Notes: generated from the sequence alone by a model not told the origin. Shown: positions 49,064-59,720, numbered from the stretch's first letter. The stretch: 64,000 bases of DNA from an uncultured Pelagibacteraceae bacterium (GCA_902556065.1 CACDUV010000002.1:1-64000); one strand, 5' to 3'. A program made the numbers and translations.

Positions 49064-49768
49064 ATGCAACAATATCTTCAAAATAAAAAAGGCCTTGTAG
49101 AGGGTGTTTTTGATCAGGTTTATAGTAAATACGATTTGATGAATGATTTCATGTCACTTGGCATTCATCGATTTTGGAAAAAGAGTCTGATCAATATTAT
49201 GAAACCATCTCCAAACAAAAAGTTAATAGATGTTGCTTGTGGAACTGGAGATGTTGGTAAATTATTTTTGGATAATACAAATCAAATGTCGGAAGTCACT
49301 TGTATAGATCCAAATAAAGGCATGATTACTCAAGGCAAGCAAAAATTATCTAACTATAAAAATATAAAATGGATTAATGCATCTGCTGAAAAACTTCCGC
49401 TTCAAGGTAATCTGTTTGATTATTATACAATAAGCTTTGGACTGAGAAATACAAAGAATTTAGATAAAGCTTTATCAGAAGCATATAGAGTATTAAAACC
49501 TGGAGGAATATTTCTGTGTTTAGAATTTTCAAAAATTCAAAATTCTAACTTAGATTTTATTTATAAAAATTATTCAAAAATAATTCCTCACATTGGCCAA
49601 CTCATTGTTGGTGATAAAAAACCATACGAATATTTGGTAAAAAGTATTGAGGAATTTATTAATCAAGAAGAATTGATTGATTTAATGAAGGTAAATAACT
49701 TTACTAAATGCAAATATAGAAATTTTTCTGGAGGTATAGTTTCTATACATAGTGGTTGGAAGATATAA
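49064..49768 (+). CDS. ubiE: Ubiquinone biosynthesis methyltransferase UbiE
   Basis: 234 aa; VFDQVYSKYDLMNDFMSLGIHRFWKK, DVACGTGDVG, GLRNTKNLDKAL. Confidence 0.95.
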   Translation: MQQYLQNKKGLVEGVFDQVYSKYDLMNDFMSLGIHRFWKKSLINIMKPSPNKKLIDVACGTGDVGKLFLDNTNQMSEVTCIDPNKGMITQGKQKLSNYKNIKWINASAEKLPLQGNLFDYYTISFGLRNTKNLDKALSEAYRVLKPGGIFLCLEFSKIQNSNLDFIYKNYSKIIPHIGQLIVGDKKPYEYLVKSIEEFINQEELIDLMKVNNFTKCKYRNFSGGIVSIHSGWKI

Positions 49769-51336
49769 TGCTAAAAAAATTAATTACTTTATTTAAATTA
49801 GGAAGAAAAATTGCAAAATCTGATATCCTAGATATCGCATCAAAATTTAAAAAACCACCAGTAGCAATCACAATTCTATTTCAGCTGCTAGCTATCTCTT
49901 TTGAAAAAAAAGAATTAAATCAACATGTGCAAGACGACGGCGAAAGACTTTCAAAATCATTAGAGTCGATGGGTACAACTTTTATAAAATTAGGTCAATT
50001 TTTAGCTACCAGGCCAGATATTATAGGAGAGGAACTTTCTTCAAAACTGGAAAAATTACAAGATCGTGTACCAGCGTTTTCTATTAATCAAGCAAGAGAA
50101 ATAATTAAGACTGATTTAGGTAATAATGCATATAATTCTATTATAGATTTAAGCGAACCAGTTGCAGCTGCATCAATAGCACAGGTTCATAAAGCTAAAA
50201 TAAATGACAATGGTACGATTAAAGACGTAGCAATAAAAATTATAAGACCAGACATTAAAAAAATATTTAATGAGGAAATTGATGCAATGATGCTATTTGC
50301 TTTTATTGTTGAATCATTTTTAAAAAAAACAAAAAGATTAAAACTTGTAGAAGTTGTTTTTTTATTGAAAGAAATAACTAACCTAGAAATGGATTTAAGA
50401 TTTGAGGCAGCTGCTGCAAATGAATATGCAGAAAATACAAAAAATGATGCTGGATTTAAAGTTCCTGAAATATATTGGAATTTTACTAGTGAAAATGTGA
50501 TGACATTAGATTGGATAGATGGTGTTTCTATTCGTGAAACAGAGGAGCTGAAAAAAAGAAATCTAAATACCAGTAAAATTGCTGAAGATATTATCCAACA
50601 TTTTTTAAGACATGCTGTTAGGGATGGTTTTTTTCATGCTGATATGCACCAAGGAAATATATTTATTGATGAGAGTGGTCAAATAGCTCCAATAGATTTT
50701 GGCATTATGGGTAGATTAGACAAAATGAGCAAACGTTTTTTAGCTGAAATTTTATTTGGATTTATTCAAAGAGATTACAAAAAAGTAGCTGAAGTTCACT
50801 TAGTAGCAGGATTGGTCCCTAAAAATGTCCCAATAGATGACCTTGCCCAGGCATTAAGGTCAATAGGGGAACCTATATTTGGCCAAGAAGTTAAAGATAT
50901 TTCGGGTGGAAAATTATTAAAACAACTTTTTGATGTTACAGAAAAATTCAATATGCAAACTCAGCCCCAGTTATTAATGTTACAAAAAACAATGGTTGTA
51001 GTTGAAGGGGTTGCTAGAAAATTAAACCCTAAAACCAATATTTGGACAACTTCTAAGCCAGTTCTTGAAAATTGGTTAAGAGAAACAAAAGATCCTATAA
51101 ATAATTTTAACGAAACACTAAAAAATAGCACTGAAGTAATTAAAAGATTACCTGAGTTACCTGAAATCATGGACAAAGCAAATCAAGCACTAACATTTTT
51201 AGCTAGTGGACAAATTCCACAAAACTCTAATTCTTATACAGCTTTAAACGATAAAAAATCTGAAATGATAGCATTTAGAAACCAATCTATTATTGGCTTA
51301 TTACTCCTTGTAATTCTCGGTCTTATAGTATTTTAA
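49768..51336 (+). CDS. ubiB: UbiB atypical kinase-like protein for ubiquinone biosynthesis
   Basis: SLESMGTTFIKLGQFLATRPDIIG, AAASIAQVHKA, DGFFHADMHQGNIFID. Confidence 0.94.
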   Translation: MLKKLITLFKLGRKIAKSDILDIASKFKKPPVAITILFQLLAISFEKKELNQHVQDDGERLSKSLESMGTTFIKLGQFLATRPDIIGEELSSKLEKLQDRVPAFSINQAREIIKTDLGNNAYNSIIDLSEPVAAASIAQVHKAKINDNGTIKDVAIKIIRPDIKKIFNEEIDAMMLFAFIVESFLKKTKRLKLVEVVFLLKEITNLEMDLRFEAAAANEYAENTKNDAGFKVPEIYWNFTSENVMTLDWIDGVSIRETEELKKRNLNTSKIAEDIIQHFLRHAVRDGFFHADMHQGNIFIDESGQIAPIDFGIMGRLDKMSKRFLAEILFGFIQRDYKKVAEVHLVAGLVPKNVPIDDLAQALRSIGEPIFGQEVKDISGGKLLKQLFDVTEKFNMQTQPQLLMLQKTMVVVEGVARKLNPKTNIWTTSKPVLENWLRETKDPINNFNETLKNSTEVIKRLPELPEIMDKANQALTFLASGQIPQNSNSYTALNDKKSEMIAFRNQSIIGLLLLVILGLIVF

Positions 51337-51344
51337 TTCTGCAA

Positions 51345-52550
51345 ATGAAAAAACTTAGTAGCAAAAAAATTCTGTTTATTATTTGTGGTGGTATTTCAGC
51401 TTATAAAAGTCTTGAAACTATAAGATTATTAAAAAAAAATGGTGCAGAAATAAAAACAATACTTACATCTAGTGCTAAAGAATTTGTAACTCCATTATCA
51501 GTAGCATCATTATCTCAAGGTAAAGTTTATAGTGATTTGTTTAGCTTAGAAAATGAAACTGAAATGGATCATATATCACTTTCTAGATGGGCAGACGTAA
51601 TTGTAGTTGCTCCAACAACTGCGAATACAATTTCAAAATTAGCGCAAGGTACTACTGATGATTTGGCTTCTACTGTTATACTGGCTTCAAATAAACAAAT
51701 TTATTTAGCTCCAGCAATGAATGTTAGAATGTGGCAACATAATTCTACAATAATTAATTTAAAAAAATTGAAAGATTTTGGTTATAAATTTATTGGTCCA
51801 GAAATAGGAGATATGGCATGTGGAGAATACGGTGAAGGTAAAATGTCCGAACCATTAAAAATTGCAGATGAATTAAACCAATTTTTTTTAAACCAAAGTC
51901 AAAATAAAAAATTTAAAGCTTTAGTTACCGCAGGACCAACAAATGAATATATCGATCCTGTGAGATTTATAACAAATAAATCAAGTGGTAAACAAGGATA
52001 TGAGTTAGCCAAATGTCTATCAAAAAAAGGTTTTGATACAACCTTGATTTCAGGACCAACTAATCTAGAGGTAGAAAAAGATATTAAACTTATCGAAGTT
52101 GAAACAGCAGATGAAATGTTTGCTGCTACTCAAAATAATTTACCTGTAGATGTAGCAATTTTTTCAGCAGCAGTATCAGACTTTAAAGTAAAAAATAAAT
52201 CTTTAAATAAAATAAAAAAAAAAGAAGCATTAAATTTAAATTTAGAAAAAAATGTTGATATTTTAAATTATATATCAAATCATAATTCTATGAGGCCTGA
52301 AATTGTCATTGGTTTTGCAGCAGAAACAAATAATGTTTTAAAAAATGCAGATGAGAAATTAAATAAAAAAAATTGTGACTGGATAATTTCCAACGATGTT
52401 TCTAAAAAAAATATTGGATTTAATTCTGATTATAATGAAGTTACGATCCATTATAAAAATAAGTCTTTAAAAAGTGAAGTGCTACCATACAAACGAAAAT
52501 CTGAAATTTCTGAAGAAATAGTTGATAGAATAATTGATCAATTAAATTGA
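51345..52550 (+). CDS. coaBC: Bifunctional phosphopantothenoylcysteine decarboxylase / phosphopantothenate--cysteine ligase
   Basis: 401 aa; ICGGISAYKSLETIRLLKKNGAEI, APAMNVRMW, TAGPTNEYIDPVRFITNKSSGKQGY. Confidence 0.95.
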   Translation: MKKLSSKKILFIICGGISAYKSLETIRLLKKNGAEIKTILTSSAKEFVTPLSVASLSQGKVYSDLFSLENETEMDHISLSRWADVIVVAPTTANTISKLAQGTTDDLASTVILASNKQIYLAPAMNVRMWQHNSTIINLKKLKDFGYKFIGPEIGDMACGEYGEGKMSEPLKIADELNQFFLNQSQNKKFKALVTAGPTNEYIDPVRFITNKSSGKQGYELAKCLSKKGFDTTLISGPTNLEVEKDIKLIEVETADEMFAATQNNLPVDVAIFSAAVSDFKVKNKSLNKIKKKEALNLNLEKNVDILNYISNHNSMRPEIVIGFAAETNNVLKNADEKLNKKNCDWIISNDVSKKNIGFNSDYNEVTIHYKNKSLKSEVLPYKRKSEISEEIVDRIIDQLN

Positions 52551-52987
52551 TGGCAAAAATCCTTGTAAAAAAATTAGATCCTTCAATAGAGTTACCTGAT
52601 TATAAATCAGAAGGAGCTTCAGGAATGGACCTTATGGCATTTATAAAGGAACCTATTCTACTTAAATCTCAAAATTCATGTTTAGTCCCAACTGGAATTG
52701 CTGTTGCTTTTTCAAATGAATTTGAAATTCAAATAAGACCGCGATCAGGTTTGGCTGCAAAAAATAAAATTAGTGTTTTAAATACACCTGGAACAATAGA
52801 TAGTGATTACAGAGGCGAGATAAAAGTGATACTTTATAATCATGGAAAAGAAGATTTTTTAATAAACAATAAAGACAGAATAGCTCAAATGGTTCTTGCA
52901 CCAGTAATAAAAATGAATTTTGAAGAAACAAAAGAGCTTCCAGAAACAATAAGAGGCGAAGGCGGGTTTGGCTCAACAGGAAAATGA
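52550..52987 (+). CDS. dut: dUTP diphosphatase
   Basis: About 145 aa; GASGMDLMA, RPRSGLAAK, GTIDSDYRGEIKV, RGEGGFGSTG. Confidence 0.95.
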   Translation: MAKILVKKLDPSIELPDYKSEGASGMDLMAFIKEPILLKSQNSCLVPTGIAVAFSNEFEIQIRPRSGLAAKNKISVLNTPGTIDSDYRGEIKVILYNHGKEDFLINNKDRIAQMVLAPVIKMNFEETKELPETIRGEGGFGSTGK

Positions 52988-53739
52988 GCAAAAAATTAAA
53001 CAAAAAACAAATCGAACGTTTTTCAAGACAAATCATACTAAAAAATGTTGGTATTTTAGGCCAAAATAAAATTACAAATTCAAAAGTATTGATAATAGGT
53101 ATGGGAGGACTCGGATGTCCTGTGGCAGAATTCTTGACTAGGTCAGGAATTGGCTCATTAGGAATTGTAGATCATGATCGAATTAGCCTTTCAAATATTC
53201 ATAGGCAAAGTTTATTTAATGAAAAAGATTTAAATCAATCAAAAGTTAAAATTGCTAAAAAAAAGTTAAACGAGATTAATTCTTTAACAAAAATAATAAT
53301 TTTTAATTACAAATTAAATAAATCTAATTTTCAAAAAATTATTAAAGATTATGATTATATTGTTGATGGAACTGATAATTTTGAAAGTAAATTTCTAATT
53401 AATGACTTGAGTTTGAAGCATAAAAAGTTTTTAGTAACTGGTGCCATAAGTAAGTTTGATGGTCATATTTTTACATTTAATTTTAAAAATAAAAATCAAC
53501 CATGTCTTCGATGTTTTTATCAAGAGGAAAATATATCAGATGAAATACTCAATTGTGAATATGAGGGGATCTTAGGAACTGTTGCTGGAATTGTTGGCAC
53601 AATGCAAGCAAATGAGATTTTAAAAAATATTTTGAATATAGGCCAAAATTTAAATAACTATATTTTAATTATTGATTTATTAAATTTAAATTTTAGAAAA
53701 GCAAGAATTAAAAAAAGAAAAAACTGTCTATGCGATTAA
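52984..53739 (+). CDS. MoeB/ThiF family adenylyltransferase
   Basis: 251 aa; RFSRQIILKNVGILGQNKI, VLIIGMGGLGCPVAEFL, DGTDNFESKFLIND. Confidence 0.9.
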   Translation: MSKKLNKKQIERFSRQIILKNVGILGQNKITNSKVLIIGMGGLGCPVAEFLTRSGIGSLGIVDHDRISLSNIHRQSLFNEKDLNQSKVKIAKKKLNEINSLTKIIIFNYKLNKSNFQKIIKDYDYIVDGTDNFESKFLINDLSLKHKKFLVTGAISKFDGHIFTFNFKNKNQPCLRCFYQEENISDEILNCEYEGILGTVAGIVGTMQANEILKNILNIGQNLNNYILIIDLLNLNFRKARIKKRKNCLCD

Positions 53740-54170
53740 TTATTAGAACAATTTTAATTTTTATTTTATCAATATCAATAAGCTTAGCAAATGAGATATT
53801 TGTCTCTTTAAAAAAAAATAAAGTAAACGTTAGATACGGTCCAAGTTTTGATTCAGATGTGAAATATGTTTATAAAAAAATTAATCTTCCTTTAAAACAA
53901 ATTGATAAAAAAGAAAACTTTAGAAGAATTATAGACTTTAAAAATAATGGTGGGTGGATACATACATCTCAGTTAAAAAAAAATAATTCTGTAATAGCAG
54001 CCAAAGATAAAATTTTATTTAAAAGCCCTACATCTTTTGCAAAACCAATTGCTCTTATTAAGAAAGGGAGGTTATTAATATTAGAAAAATGTGAGCAAGA
54101 ATGGTGTGAAATAACCTCTGGAGAATTTCAAGGTTGGATTAAAACAGATAATATCTGGGGATTTAATTAA
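53730..54170 (+). CDS. Secreted SH3-domain protein
   Basis: 146 aa; signal peptide, VNVRYGPSFDSDVKYVYKK, WIHTSQLKK, bacterial SH3 repeats. Confidence 0.8.
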   Translation: MRLIIRTILIFILSISISLANEIFVSLKKNKVNVRYGPSFDSDVKYVYKKINLPLKQIDKKENFRRIIDFKNNGGWIHTSQLKKNNSVIAAKDKILFKSPTSFAKPIALIKKGRLLILEKCEQEWCEITSGEFQGWIKTDNIWGFN

Positions 54171-54766
54171 CTAAAATCAGCTGAAAGTGACTTTTTATTT
54201 TCAGTAGAGAGTTTAGTGGTATGGGAATATTCTTTATGATCTATTCCAATTTCAACTTCAGTTTCTTCAGACTTAAATTTGGCTATTTGGTCATCAGTAA
54301 AATTAAAATGAATAAATTGAACTGAAGAGGCTTTCCCTTTAGCTGATGTTCTATCAACATCTTCCTCTGGTATGGCTTTTATTTTTTCACCATTAATTTT
54401 CATAAACACTGTTTCTTCTATTCCACCTACTTTTCCTAGAAAAGCTGAACGTGATATAGGGTTGTCTATTTCAAACATCAGTGTAGCTGTTAATTCTTTA
54501 CCATTTGGTATTAGAGGATTATATGCTGATAACTCATCTTTAAGTTGCTCGTCTCCACCTTTTTCAATGTATAGCATTTCTTGGACCTGTGCTAACATAG
54601 TTTCAAAACTCTCAAAATAAAAAGTCGCGTAGGGACCTAAAGCTATTCTTCTATTTTTTTTAAAATCAACAATATTTTTTCTTAGTTCTCTTCTGTTCTC
54701 AATATAAACATCTAAAGGCATGATGTCTTCTTTTAGAATTTTTCTTTTTTCTCTAGGCATGATCAT
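54167..54766 (-). CDS. DUF3501 family protein
   Basis: 199 aa; IENRRELRKNIVDFKKNRRIALGPYATFYFESFETMLAQVQEML, located with a rubrerythrin/Fe-S operon. Confidence 0.75.
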   Translation of the reverse strand: MIMPREKRKILKEDIMPLDVYIENRRELRKNIVDFKKNRRIALGPYATFYFESFETMLAQVQEMLYIEKGGDEQLKDELSAYNPLIPNGKELTATLMFEIDNPISRSAFLGKVGGIEETVFMKINGEKIKAIPEEDVDRTSAKGKASSVQFIHFNFTDDQIAKFKSEETEVEIGIDHKEYSHTTKLSTENKKSLSADFS

Positions 54767-56094
54767 AATTTATAACTTTTTGCCATTAATTCGATAGGGT
54801 GTAGTGCCTCATCGTTAGAAATATTTGTATCTACCTCAAGCTGTTTTAAATGTTTACCTGCCAAAGGACAGTCTGATGCCATATATTTATTATTTTTATT
54901 TTTAATTTGTCTCGCTGTAGGTCTACCAACTTTATTTGCTAGATCGTGTGTTTCTTTCATCACACCAAAAGTTCCTCCGTGACCCGCACATCTTTCAACT
55001 ACATCAATTTTTATATTTGGTATTAGTTTTAACATGTCTCTTGCTTTAATACCCATATTCTGAGCTCTAGCATGACATGCATGATGTACAGTCACACCAC
55101 CATCAATTTCTTTAAGCCCTTCAACTAATCCCTCATTGTTTGCTATATCAACAACATACTCATCCACATCCAAAACATTTGCAGACAATTTTTTAATTTT
55201 TTCATCATTTGGTAACAGCAAAGGCCACTCAAATTTTAACATCAATCCGCAACTTGCAGTCAAAGTTACCACTTTATAACCTTTATCAATCCATTCTATT
55301 AGATCTTTTGAAACTTTCTTGGCTTGTTCAACAACTTTTGGAAGATCTGCTTGCTCTAGAAATGGCATTCCACAGCAACCAGGATAAGCCTCCTGAACCT
55401 CTACACCATTTTTTTTCAAAACTTTTAAAGCAGCAACACCAGTATTTTTTTTATTAAAATTTACAAAACAAGTTGAATAGATAACAACTTTTCTATCTTT
55501 TAAAGGTGTCTCATAGTTTATTTTATCTTTATTTTTTTTAAAGAAGTTTGAAAAAGTTTCTGAGTTGTACTTTGGCAACTGAACTCTTTTATCTATTCCA
55601 GCAATAATTTCTAAGATTTTTCTAATTAATTTATTTTTAATATTTGATGCCCAGTTAACTATTTTAGAGAACATGACGCCAATTTTAGCATTTCGATCTA
55701 TTTGAGCTAATTGTGTTGGTACGCTTGGCAATTTACCTAATTTTTTTTGAGCTGTTCTATACCTCAGCATTAAGTGTGGAAAGTCTAGATCAAAATCATG
55801 TGGAGGAACATATGGACACTTAGTCATAAAACACATATCACACAAAGTACAAGAATCTACAACAGGTGCAAATTGATCACTTGATAAACTATCCACATCC
55901 TCGTTTTTAGAATCATCAATCATGTCAAATAATTTTGGGAAAGAATCACAAAGATTAAAGCACCTTCTACATCCATGGCAGATCTCAAAGACTCTTCTCA
56001 TTTCAGCATCTAATTTTTCAGGATTTAAAAAATCAGAATTTTCAAAATCTATTGGATGTCTAATAGGTGCACTTAAACTTCCTTCTTTACTCAT
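54763..56094 (-). CDS. HdrD/GlpC-like (Fe-S)-binding oxidoreductase
   Basis: 443 aa; CHGCRRCFNLCDSFP, CTLCDMCFMTKCPYVPP, CCG domains (YPGCCGMPFLE, CAGHGGTFG). Confidence 0.88.
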   Translation of the reverse strand: MSKEGSLSAPIRHPIDFENSDFLNPEKLDAEMRRVFEICHGCRRCFNLCDSFPKLFDMIDDSKNEDVDSLSSDQFAPVVDSCTLCDMCFMTKCPYVPPHDFDLDFPHLMLRYRTAQKKLGKLPSVPTQLAQIDRNAKIGVMFSKIVNWASNIKNKLIRKILEIIAGIDKRVQLPKYNSETFSNFFKKNKDKINYETPLKDRKVVIYSTCFVNFNKKNTGVAALKVLKKNGVEVQEAYPGCCGMPFLEQADLPKVVEQAKKVSKDLIEWIDKGYKVVTLTASCGLMLKFEWPLLLPNDEKIKKLSANVLDVDEYVVDIANNEGLVEGLKEIDGGVTVHHACHARAQNMGIKARDMLKLIPNIKIDVVERCAGHGGTFGVMKETHDLANKVGRPTARQIKNKNNKYMASDCPLAGKHLKQLEVDTNISNDEALHPIELMAKSYKL

Positions 56095-56124
56095 GTAATT
56101 AATTTTTTGAAATTTGAATTGTTT

Positions 56125-56148
56125 TTAGTGGGCAATTAAGCCCACTAA
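56125..56148. terminator. Perfect 9-bp hairpin between rubrerythrin and the HdrD-like gene
   Basis: TTAGTGGGC-AATTAA-GCCCACTAA; no U-run on the minus-strand 3' side, so possibly a processing or stability hairpin. Confidence 0.55.
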
Positions 56149-56157
56149 GAAATTTGA

Positions 56158-56574
56158 TTAGCTGATAGACTCTAAAGTTTTTTGAAATTTACCAGCATGT
56201 GATTTTTCAGCTTTTGCTAAAGTTTCAAACCAGTCAGCAATTTCTTCAAAACCTTCTTCTCTTGCCGTTTTAGCCATACCTGGGTACATATCAGTGTATT
56301 CATGCGTCTCACCTTGTACCGCAGAAGCTAGGTTAGCCTTTGTTTCACCAATTGGCATACCAGTTCCTGGATCACCAACTTCTTCTAGATACTCCAAATG
56401 ACCATGTGCGTGACCGGTTTCACCTTCAGCTGTTGATCTAAAAACTGCAGCTACATCATTGTAACCTTCTATGTCAGCCTTTTGTGCAAAATAAAGATAT
56501 CTTCTGTTTGCTTGACTTTCACCAGCAAACGCTTCTTTTAAATTTTCTTCTGTTTTACTTCCTTTTAAAGACAT
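56158..56574 (-). CDS. Rubrerythrin
   Basis: 138 aa; [40 protein letters not shown], ferritin-like di-iron motifs. Confidence 0.93.
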   Translation of the reverse strand: MSLKGSKTEENLKEAFAGESQANRRYLYFAQKADIEGYNDVAAVFRSTAEGETGHAHGHLEYLEEVGDPGTGMPIGETKANLASAVQGETHEYTDMYPGMAKTAREEGFEEIADWFETLAKAEKSHAGKFQKTLESIS

Positions 56575-56633
56575 TATTTCTCCTTTTTATGATTATTAAA
56601 TCATATAATGCATCTTAAAGGTATGTCAATAGT

Positions 56634-56648
56634 TTAGAATTATTATAA
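56634..56648. promoter_or_regulatory. Irr/PerR-type inverted repeat upstream of rubrerythrin
   Basis: TTAGAAT-T-ATTATAA (minus strand TTATAATAATTCTAA), 60 bp upstream of the rubrerythrin ATG. Confidence 0.6.
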
Positions 56649-56678
56649 TGTAGTTTTTAAGTGTATGATTTAATTAAA

Positions 56679-57107
56679 TTATTTTTGATTTTGATTATCA
56701 CTCGCAACTCTAACCAAAACTTCAACGGAATTTATTTTTTTTCCTGTAATATTTTTTCTAATATTTATTTTGTCTATATCACTTTCATTTAAATCGATTA
56801 GCTCATGCGTGTCTTCATCAAAAAAATGATGATGTGCTAATGTGTTTGTATCAAAATAACTTTTATGACTATCAATTGATATTTCTTTTAAATATCCTTT
56901 TTTTTCCAATGCGTGAACCGTGTTGTAAACTGTAGCCAGAGATATTTTCTCATTCATTTTTTCAGATATCATTTTTACAAGATCGTTAATTGTGAAATGA
57001 AAAGTTTTTTCTCTATTAAACAAAACTTCGCACATGTTTACTCTTTGCTTGGTAGGTCTAAGACCCACTTCTCTTAATTTTTCAATAAAATTGCAGTTTT
57101 TTGGCAT
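56679..57107 (-). CDS. Fur superfamily regulator, Irr-like
   Basis: 142 aa; GLRPTKQRVNMCEVLF, SLATVYNTVHALEKKGYLKEI, SHKSYFDTNTLAHHHFFDEDTHELIDL is strongly Irr-like. Confidence 0.88.
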   Translation of the reverse strand: MPKNCNFIEKLREVGLRPTKQRVNMCEVLFNREKTFHFTINDLVKMISEKMNEKISLATVYNTVHALEKKGYLKEISIDSHKSYFDTNTLAHHHFFDEDTHELIDLNESDIDKINIRKNITGKKINSVEVLVRVASDNQNQK

Positions 57108-57113
57108 TGTTTT

Positions 57114-57128
57114 TTATAATTATTCTAA
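57114..57128. promoter_or_regulatory. Irr/PerR-type inverted repeat in the irr-like/fabA divergent promoter
   Basis: TTATAAT-T-ATTCTAA; same arms as the copy at 56634-56648, 7 bp upstream of the regulator ATG. Confidence 0.6.
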
Positions 57129-57201
57129 ACTATGAATAAAAATATAGTGTTTTATTATATTATATTAGGATTAAATCAAGTAATAAGGGAGCTCAAATTT
57201 T

Positions 57202-57702
57202 ATGAAAAAAAACTCATACTCCTATAATGATCTCATAACTTGTGGAAATGGTGAACTTTTTGGTCCTGGTAACGCTAAATTACCTCTTCCACCAATGCTT
57301 ATGTTTGACAGAATAACAGAAATCAATGAAAATAACGGTGCATTTAATAAAGGCTCTTTAAAAGCTGAATTAGATATTAAAAATGATCTTTGGTTTTTTG
57401 ATTGTCATTTTAAAAAAGATCCAGTTATGCCAGGATGTTTAGGTTTAGATGCTATGTGGCAACTGGTAGGGTTTTTTCTAGGTTGGCTAGGAAATCCTGG
57501 AAAAGGAAGAGCTTTAGGGGTAGGTACTGTAAAATTTACAGGTGAAGTTTTACAGAGTGTAAAAAATGTAAGATATGAAATAGATATGAAAAAAATTATG
57601 TCTCCTGGTGGAACAACCGTGGGTCTTGCTAATGGAATTGTACTTGCAGATGACAAAAAAATATATTCAGCAGAAAGTTTGAAAGTGGGGTTATTTAAAT
57701 AA
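57202..57702 (+). CDS. fabA: 3-hydroxydecanoyl-ACP dehydratase
   Basis: 166 aa; [34 protein letters not shown]. Confidence 0.95.
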   Translation: MKKNSYSYNDLITCGNGELFGPGNAKLPLPPMLMFDRITEINENNGAFNKGSLKAELDIKNDLWFFDCHFKKDPVMPGCLGLDAMWQLVGFFLGWLGNPGKGRALGVGTVKFTGEVLQSVKNVRYEIDMKKIMSPGGTTVGLANGIVLADDKKIYSAESLKVGLFK

Positions 57703-58913
57703 TGAGAAGAGTGGTGATTACAGGTTTAGGAATTGTTTCTTGTTTAGGAAATAACCAAGAAGAGGTTCATCAATCATTAGTTAACTCAAAATCAGGTATT
57801 TCTTATGCTGAAGAATATAAAGAACATAATCTTAAAAGTCATGTTCATGGCAAACCAAATATAAAATTAGAAGATCATATCGATCGAAAAACAATCAGAT
57901 TTATGGGTTCAGGTTCAGCTTATAATTATATTGCAATGAAAGAAGCAATTAAAGACTCTGGATTAGAGGAAAGTGAAGTAAGCAATTTTAAAACCGGAAT
58001 TGTAATGGGTTCTGGTGGCCCATCAATTGAAAACGTAATTCTAGCAGCTGACAAAACAAGAGCCAAAACTCCAAAACTCATGGGACCTTTTATAGTTCCA
58101 AGAACAATGGCAAGTACAGCTTCTGCAACACTTGCTGTTCCATTTAAAATTAAAGGAACCAACTACACAATGAGTTCCGCATGTGCAACAAGTGGACACT
58201 GTATTGGTAATTCAATGGAATTAATTCAAATGGGCAAGCAAGATGTTGTTTTTGCAGGTGGAAGTGAAGAAGTTCACTGGGCAATGACAGCAATGTTTGA
58301 TGCAATGACTGCTTTATCATCAAAATATAATGATGCTCCTGAAACAGCATCAAGAGCATATGACAAAACAAGAGATGGTTTTGTAATTGCAGGTGGTGCA
58401 GGTGTGCTAGTACTTGAGGAATATGAGCATGCTAAAGCGAGAGGTGCTAAAATATACGCAGAATTAACTGGTTATGGAGCAACTTCAGATGGATACGATA
58501 TGGTAGCTCCATCTGGTGAAGGCGCTGTTAGATGTATGCAAATGGCAATGTCTACAACTAAAAATAAAATTGATTATATCAATACTCATGGAACTTCGAC
58601 TCCAGTTGGAGATATCACGGAGTTAAATGCGATTAAAAATACTTTTGGAGAGGACATTCCAAAAATAAGTTCAACAAAATCTTTATCAGGTCATCCATTA
58701 GGGGCTGCTTCAGTTCATGAAGCAATTTATTGTTTGATAATGATGAAAAATAATTTCATAACAGGATCAGCAAATATTACAGATATGGATGATGATGCTA
58801 AAAAATTTCCTATAGTTTCAAAAACTGAAACGGGAGCAACTTTAAATACAGTAATGTCAAATAGCTTTGGTTTTGGTGGAACTAATGCAGCTTTAATTTT
58901 TGAAAAGGTTTAA
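57702..58913 (+). CDS. fabB: 3-oxoacyl-ACP synthase I
   Basis: 403 aa; [42 protein letters not shown]; paired with fabA. Confidence 0.95.
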   Translation: MRRVVITGLGIVSCLGNNQEEVHQSLVNSKSGISYAEEYKEHNLKSHVHGKPNIKLEDHIDRKTIRFMGSGSAYNYIAMKEAIKDSGLEESEVSNFKTGIVMGSGGPSIENVILAADKTRAKTPKLMGPFIVPRTMASTASATLAVPFKIKGTNYTMSSACATSGHCIGNSMELIQMGKQDVVFAGGSEEVHWAMTAMFDAMTALSSKYNDAPETASRAYDKTRDGFVIAGGAGVLVLEEYEHAKARGAKIYAELTGYGATSDGYDMVAPSGEGAVRCMQMAMSTTKNKIDYINTHGTSTPVGDITELNAIKNTFGEDIPKISSTKSLSGHPLGAASVHEAIYCLIMMKNNFITGSANITDMDDDAKKFPIVSKTETGATLNTVMSNSFGFGGTNAALIFEKV

Positions 58914-58916
58914 TTT

Positions 58917-59702
58917 ATGAGTTTAATGAAAGGTAAAAAAGGATTAATCATGGGTGTCGCTAATGAAAGATCTATTGCCTGGGGTATATCTCAAAAACTT
59001 GCTGAAGCAGGAGCTGAACTAGCATTTACATATTTAGGTGACGCTTTGAAAAAAAGAGTGGTTCCTTTAGCGGAAAAATTAAATTCAAAAGTTACATTTA
59101 GTTGCGATGTTGAAAAAAAAGAAGAAGTTGTAAAATTATTTGAAGATATAAAATCTCAATGGGGTGAAATTGATTTTGTAGTTCATGCAGTTGCTTTCTC
59201 TGATAAATCAGAGTTATCAGGTGAATATTTAAATACGACTAGAGAAAACTTTTTAAGAAGTATGTTAATCTCATGCTTTTCATTCACTGAAGTAGCAAAA
59301 GAAGCTTCAAAGGTAATGAAACAAGGTGGAAGTTTATTAACTTTAACTTACGAGTCTACTAAAGCAATTCCAAATTATAACGTAATGGGTGTTTGTAAAT
59401 CAGCTTTAGAGGCCAGTGTTAAATATTTAGCTAGAGATTTAGGAGCAAAAGGTATGAGAGTAAATGCTATAAGTGCAGGACCAATTAAGACATTAGCAGC
59501 TTCAGCTATCGGAGATGCAAAATTCCTATATAAATGGAACGAAGACCATTCTTTTTTAAAGAGAAATGTAGATATCAATGATGTTGGAAATTCAGCTTTA
59601 TATTTACTAAGTGAACTTGCAAACGGAGTTACCGGTGAAATTCACTACGTGGATGCTGGATATAACAAAGTTGGAATGCCCGATCCAAAAAATATTACCT
59701 AA
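58917..59702 (+). CDS. fabI: Enoyl-ACP reductase (NADH)
   Basis: 261 aa; KGLIMGVANERSIAWGIS, LTYESTKAIPNYNVMGVCKSALEASVKYLA. Confidence 0.95.
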   Translation: MSLMKGKKGLIMGVANERSIAWGISQKLAEAGAELAFTYLGDALKKRVVPLAEKLNSKVTFSCDVEKKEEVVKLFEDIKSQWGEIDFVVHAVAFSDKSELSGEYLNTTRENFLRSMLISCFSFTEVAKEASKVMKQGGSLLTLTYESTKAIPNYNVMGVCKSALEASVKYLARDLGAKGMRVNAISAGPIKTLAASAIGDAKFLYKWNEDHSFLKRNVDINDVGNSALYLLSELANGVTGEIHYVDAGYNKVGMPDPKNIT

Positions 59703-59720
59703 ATTTAGTCAATTTTAGTT

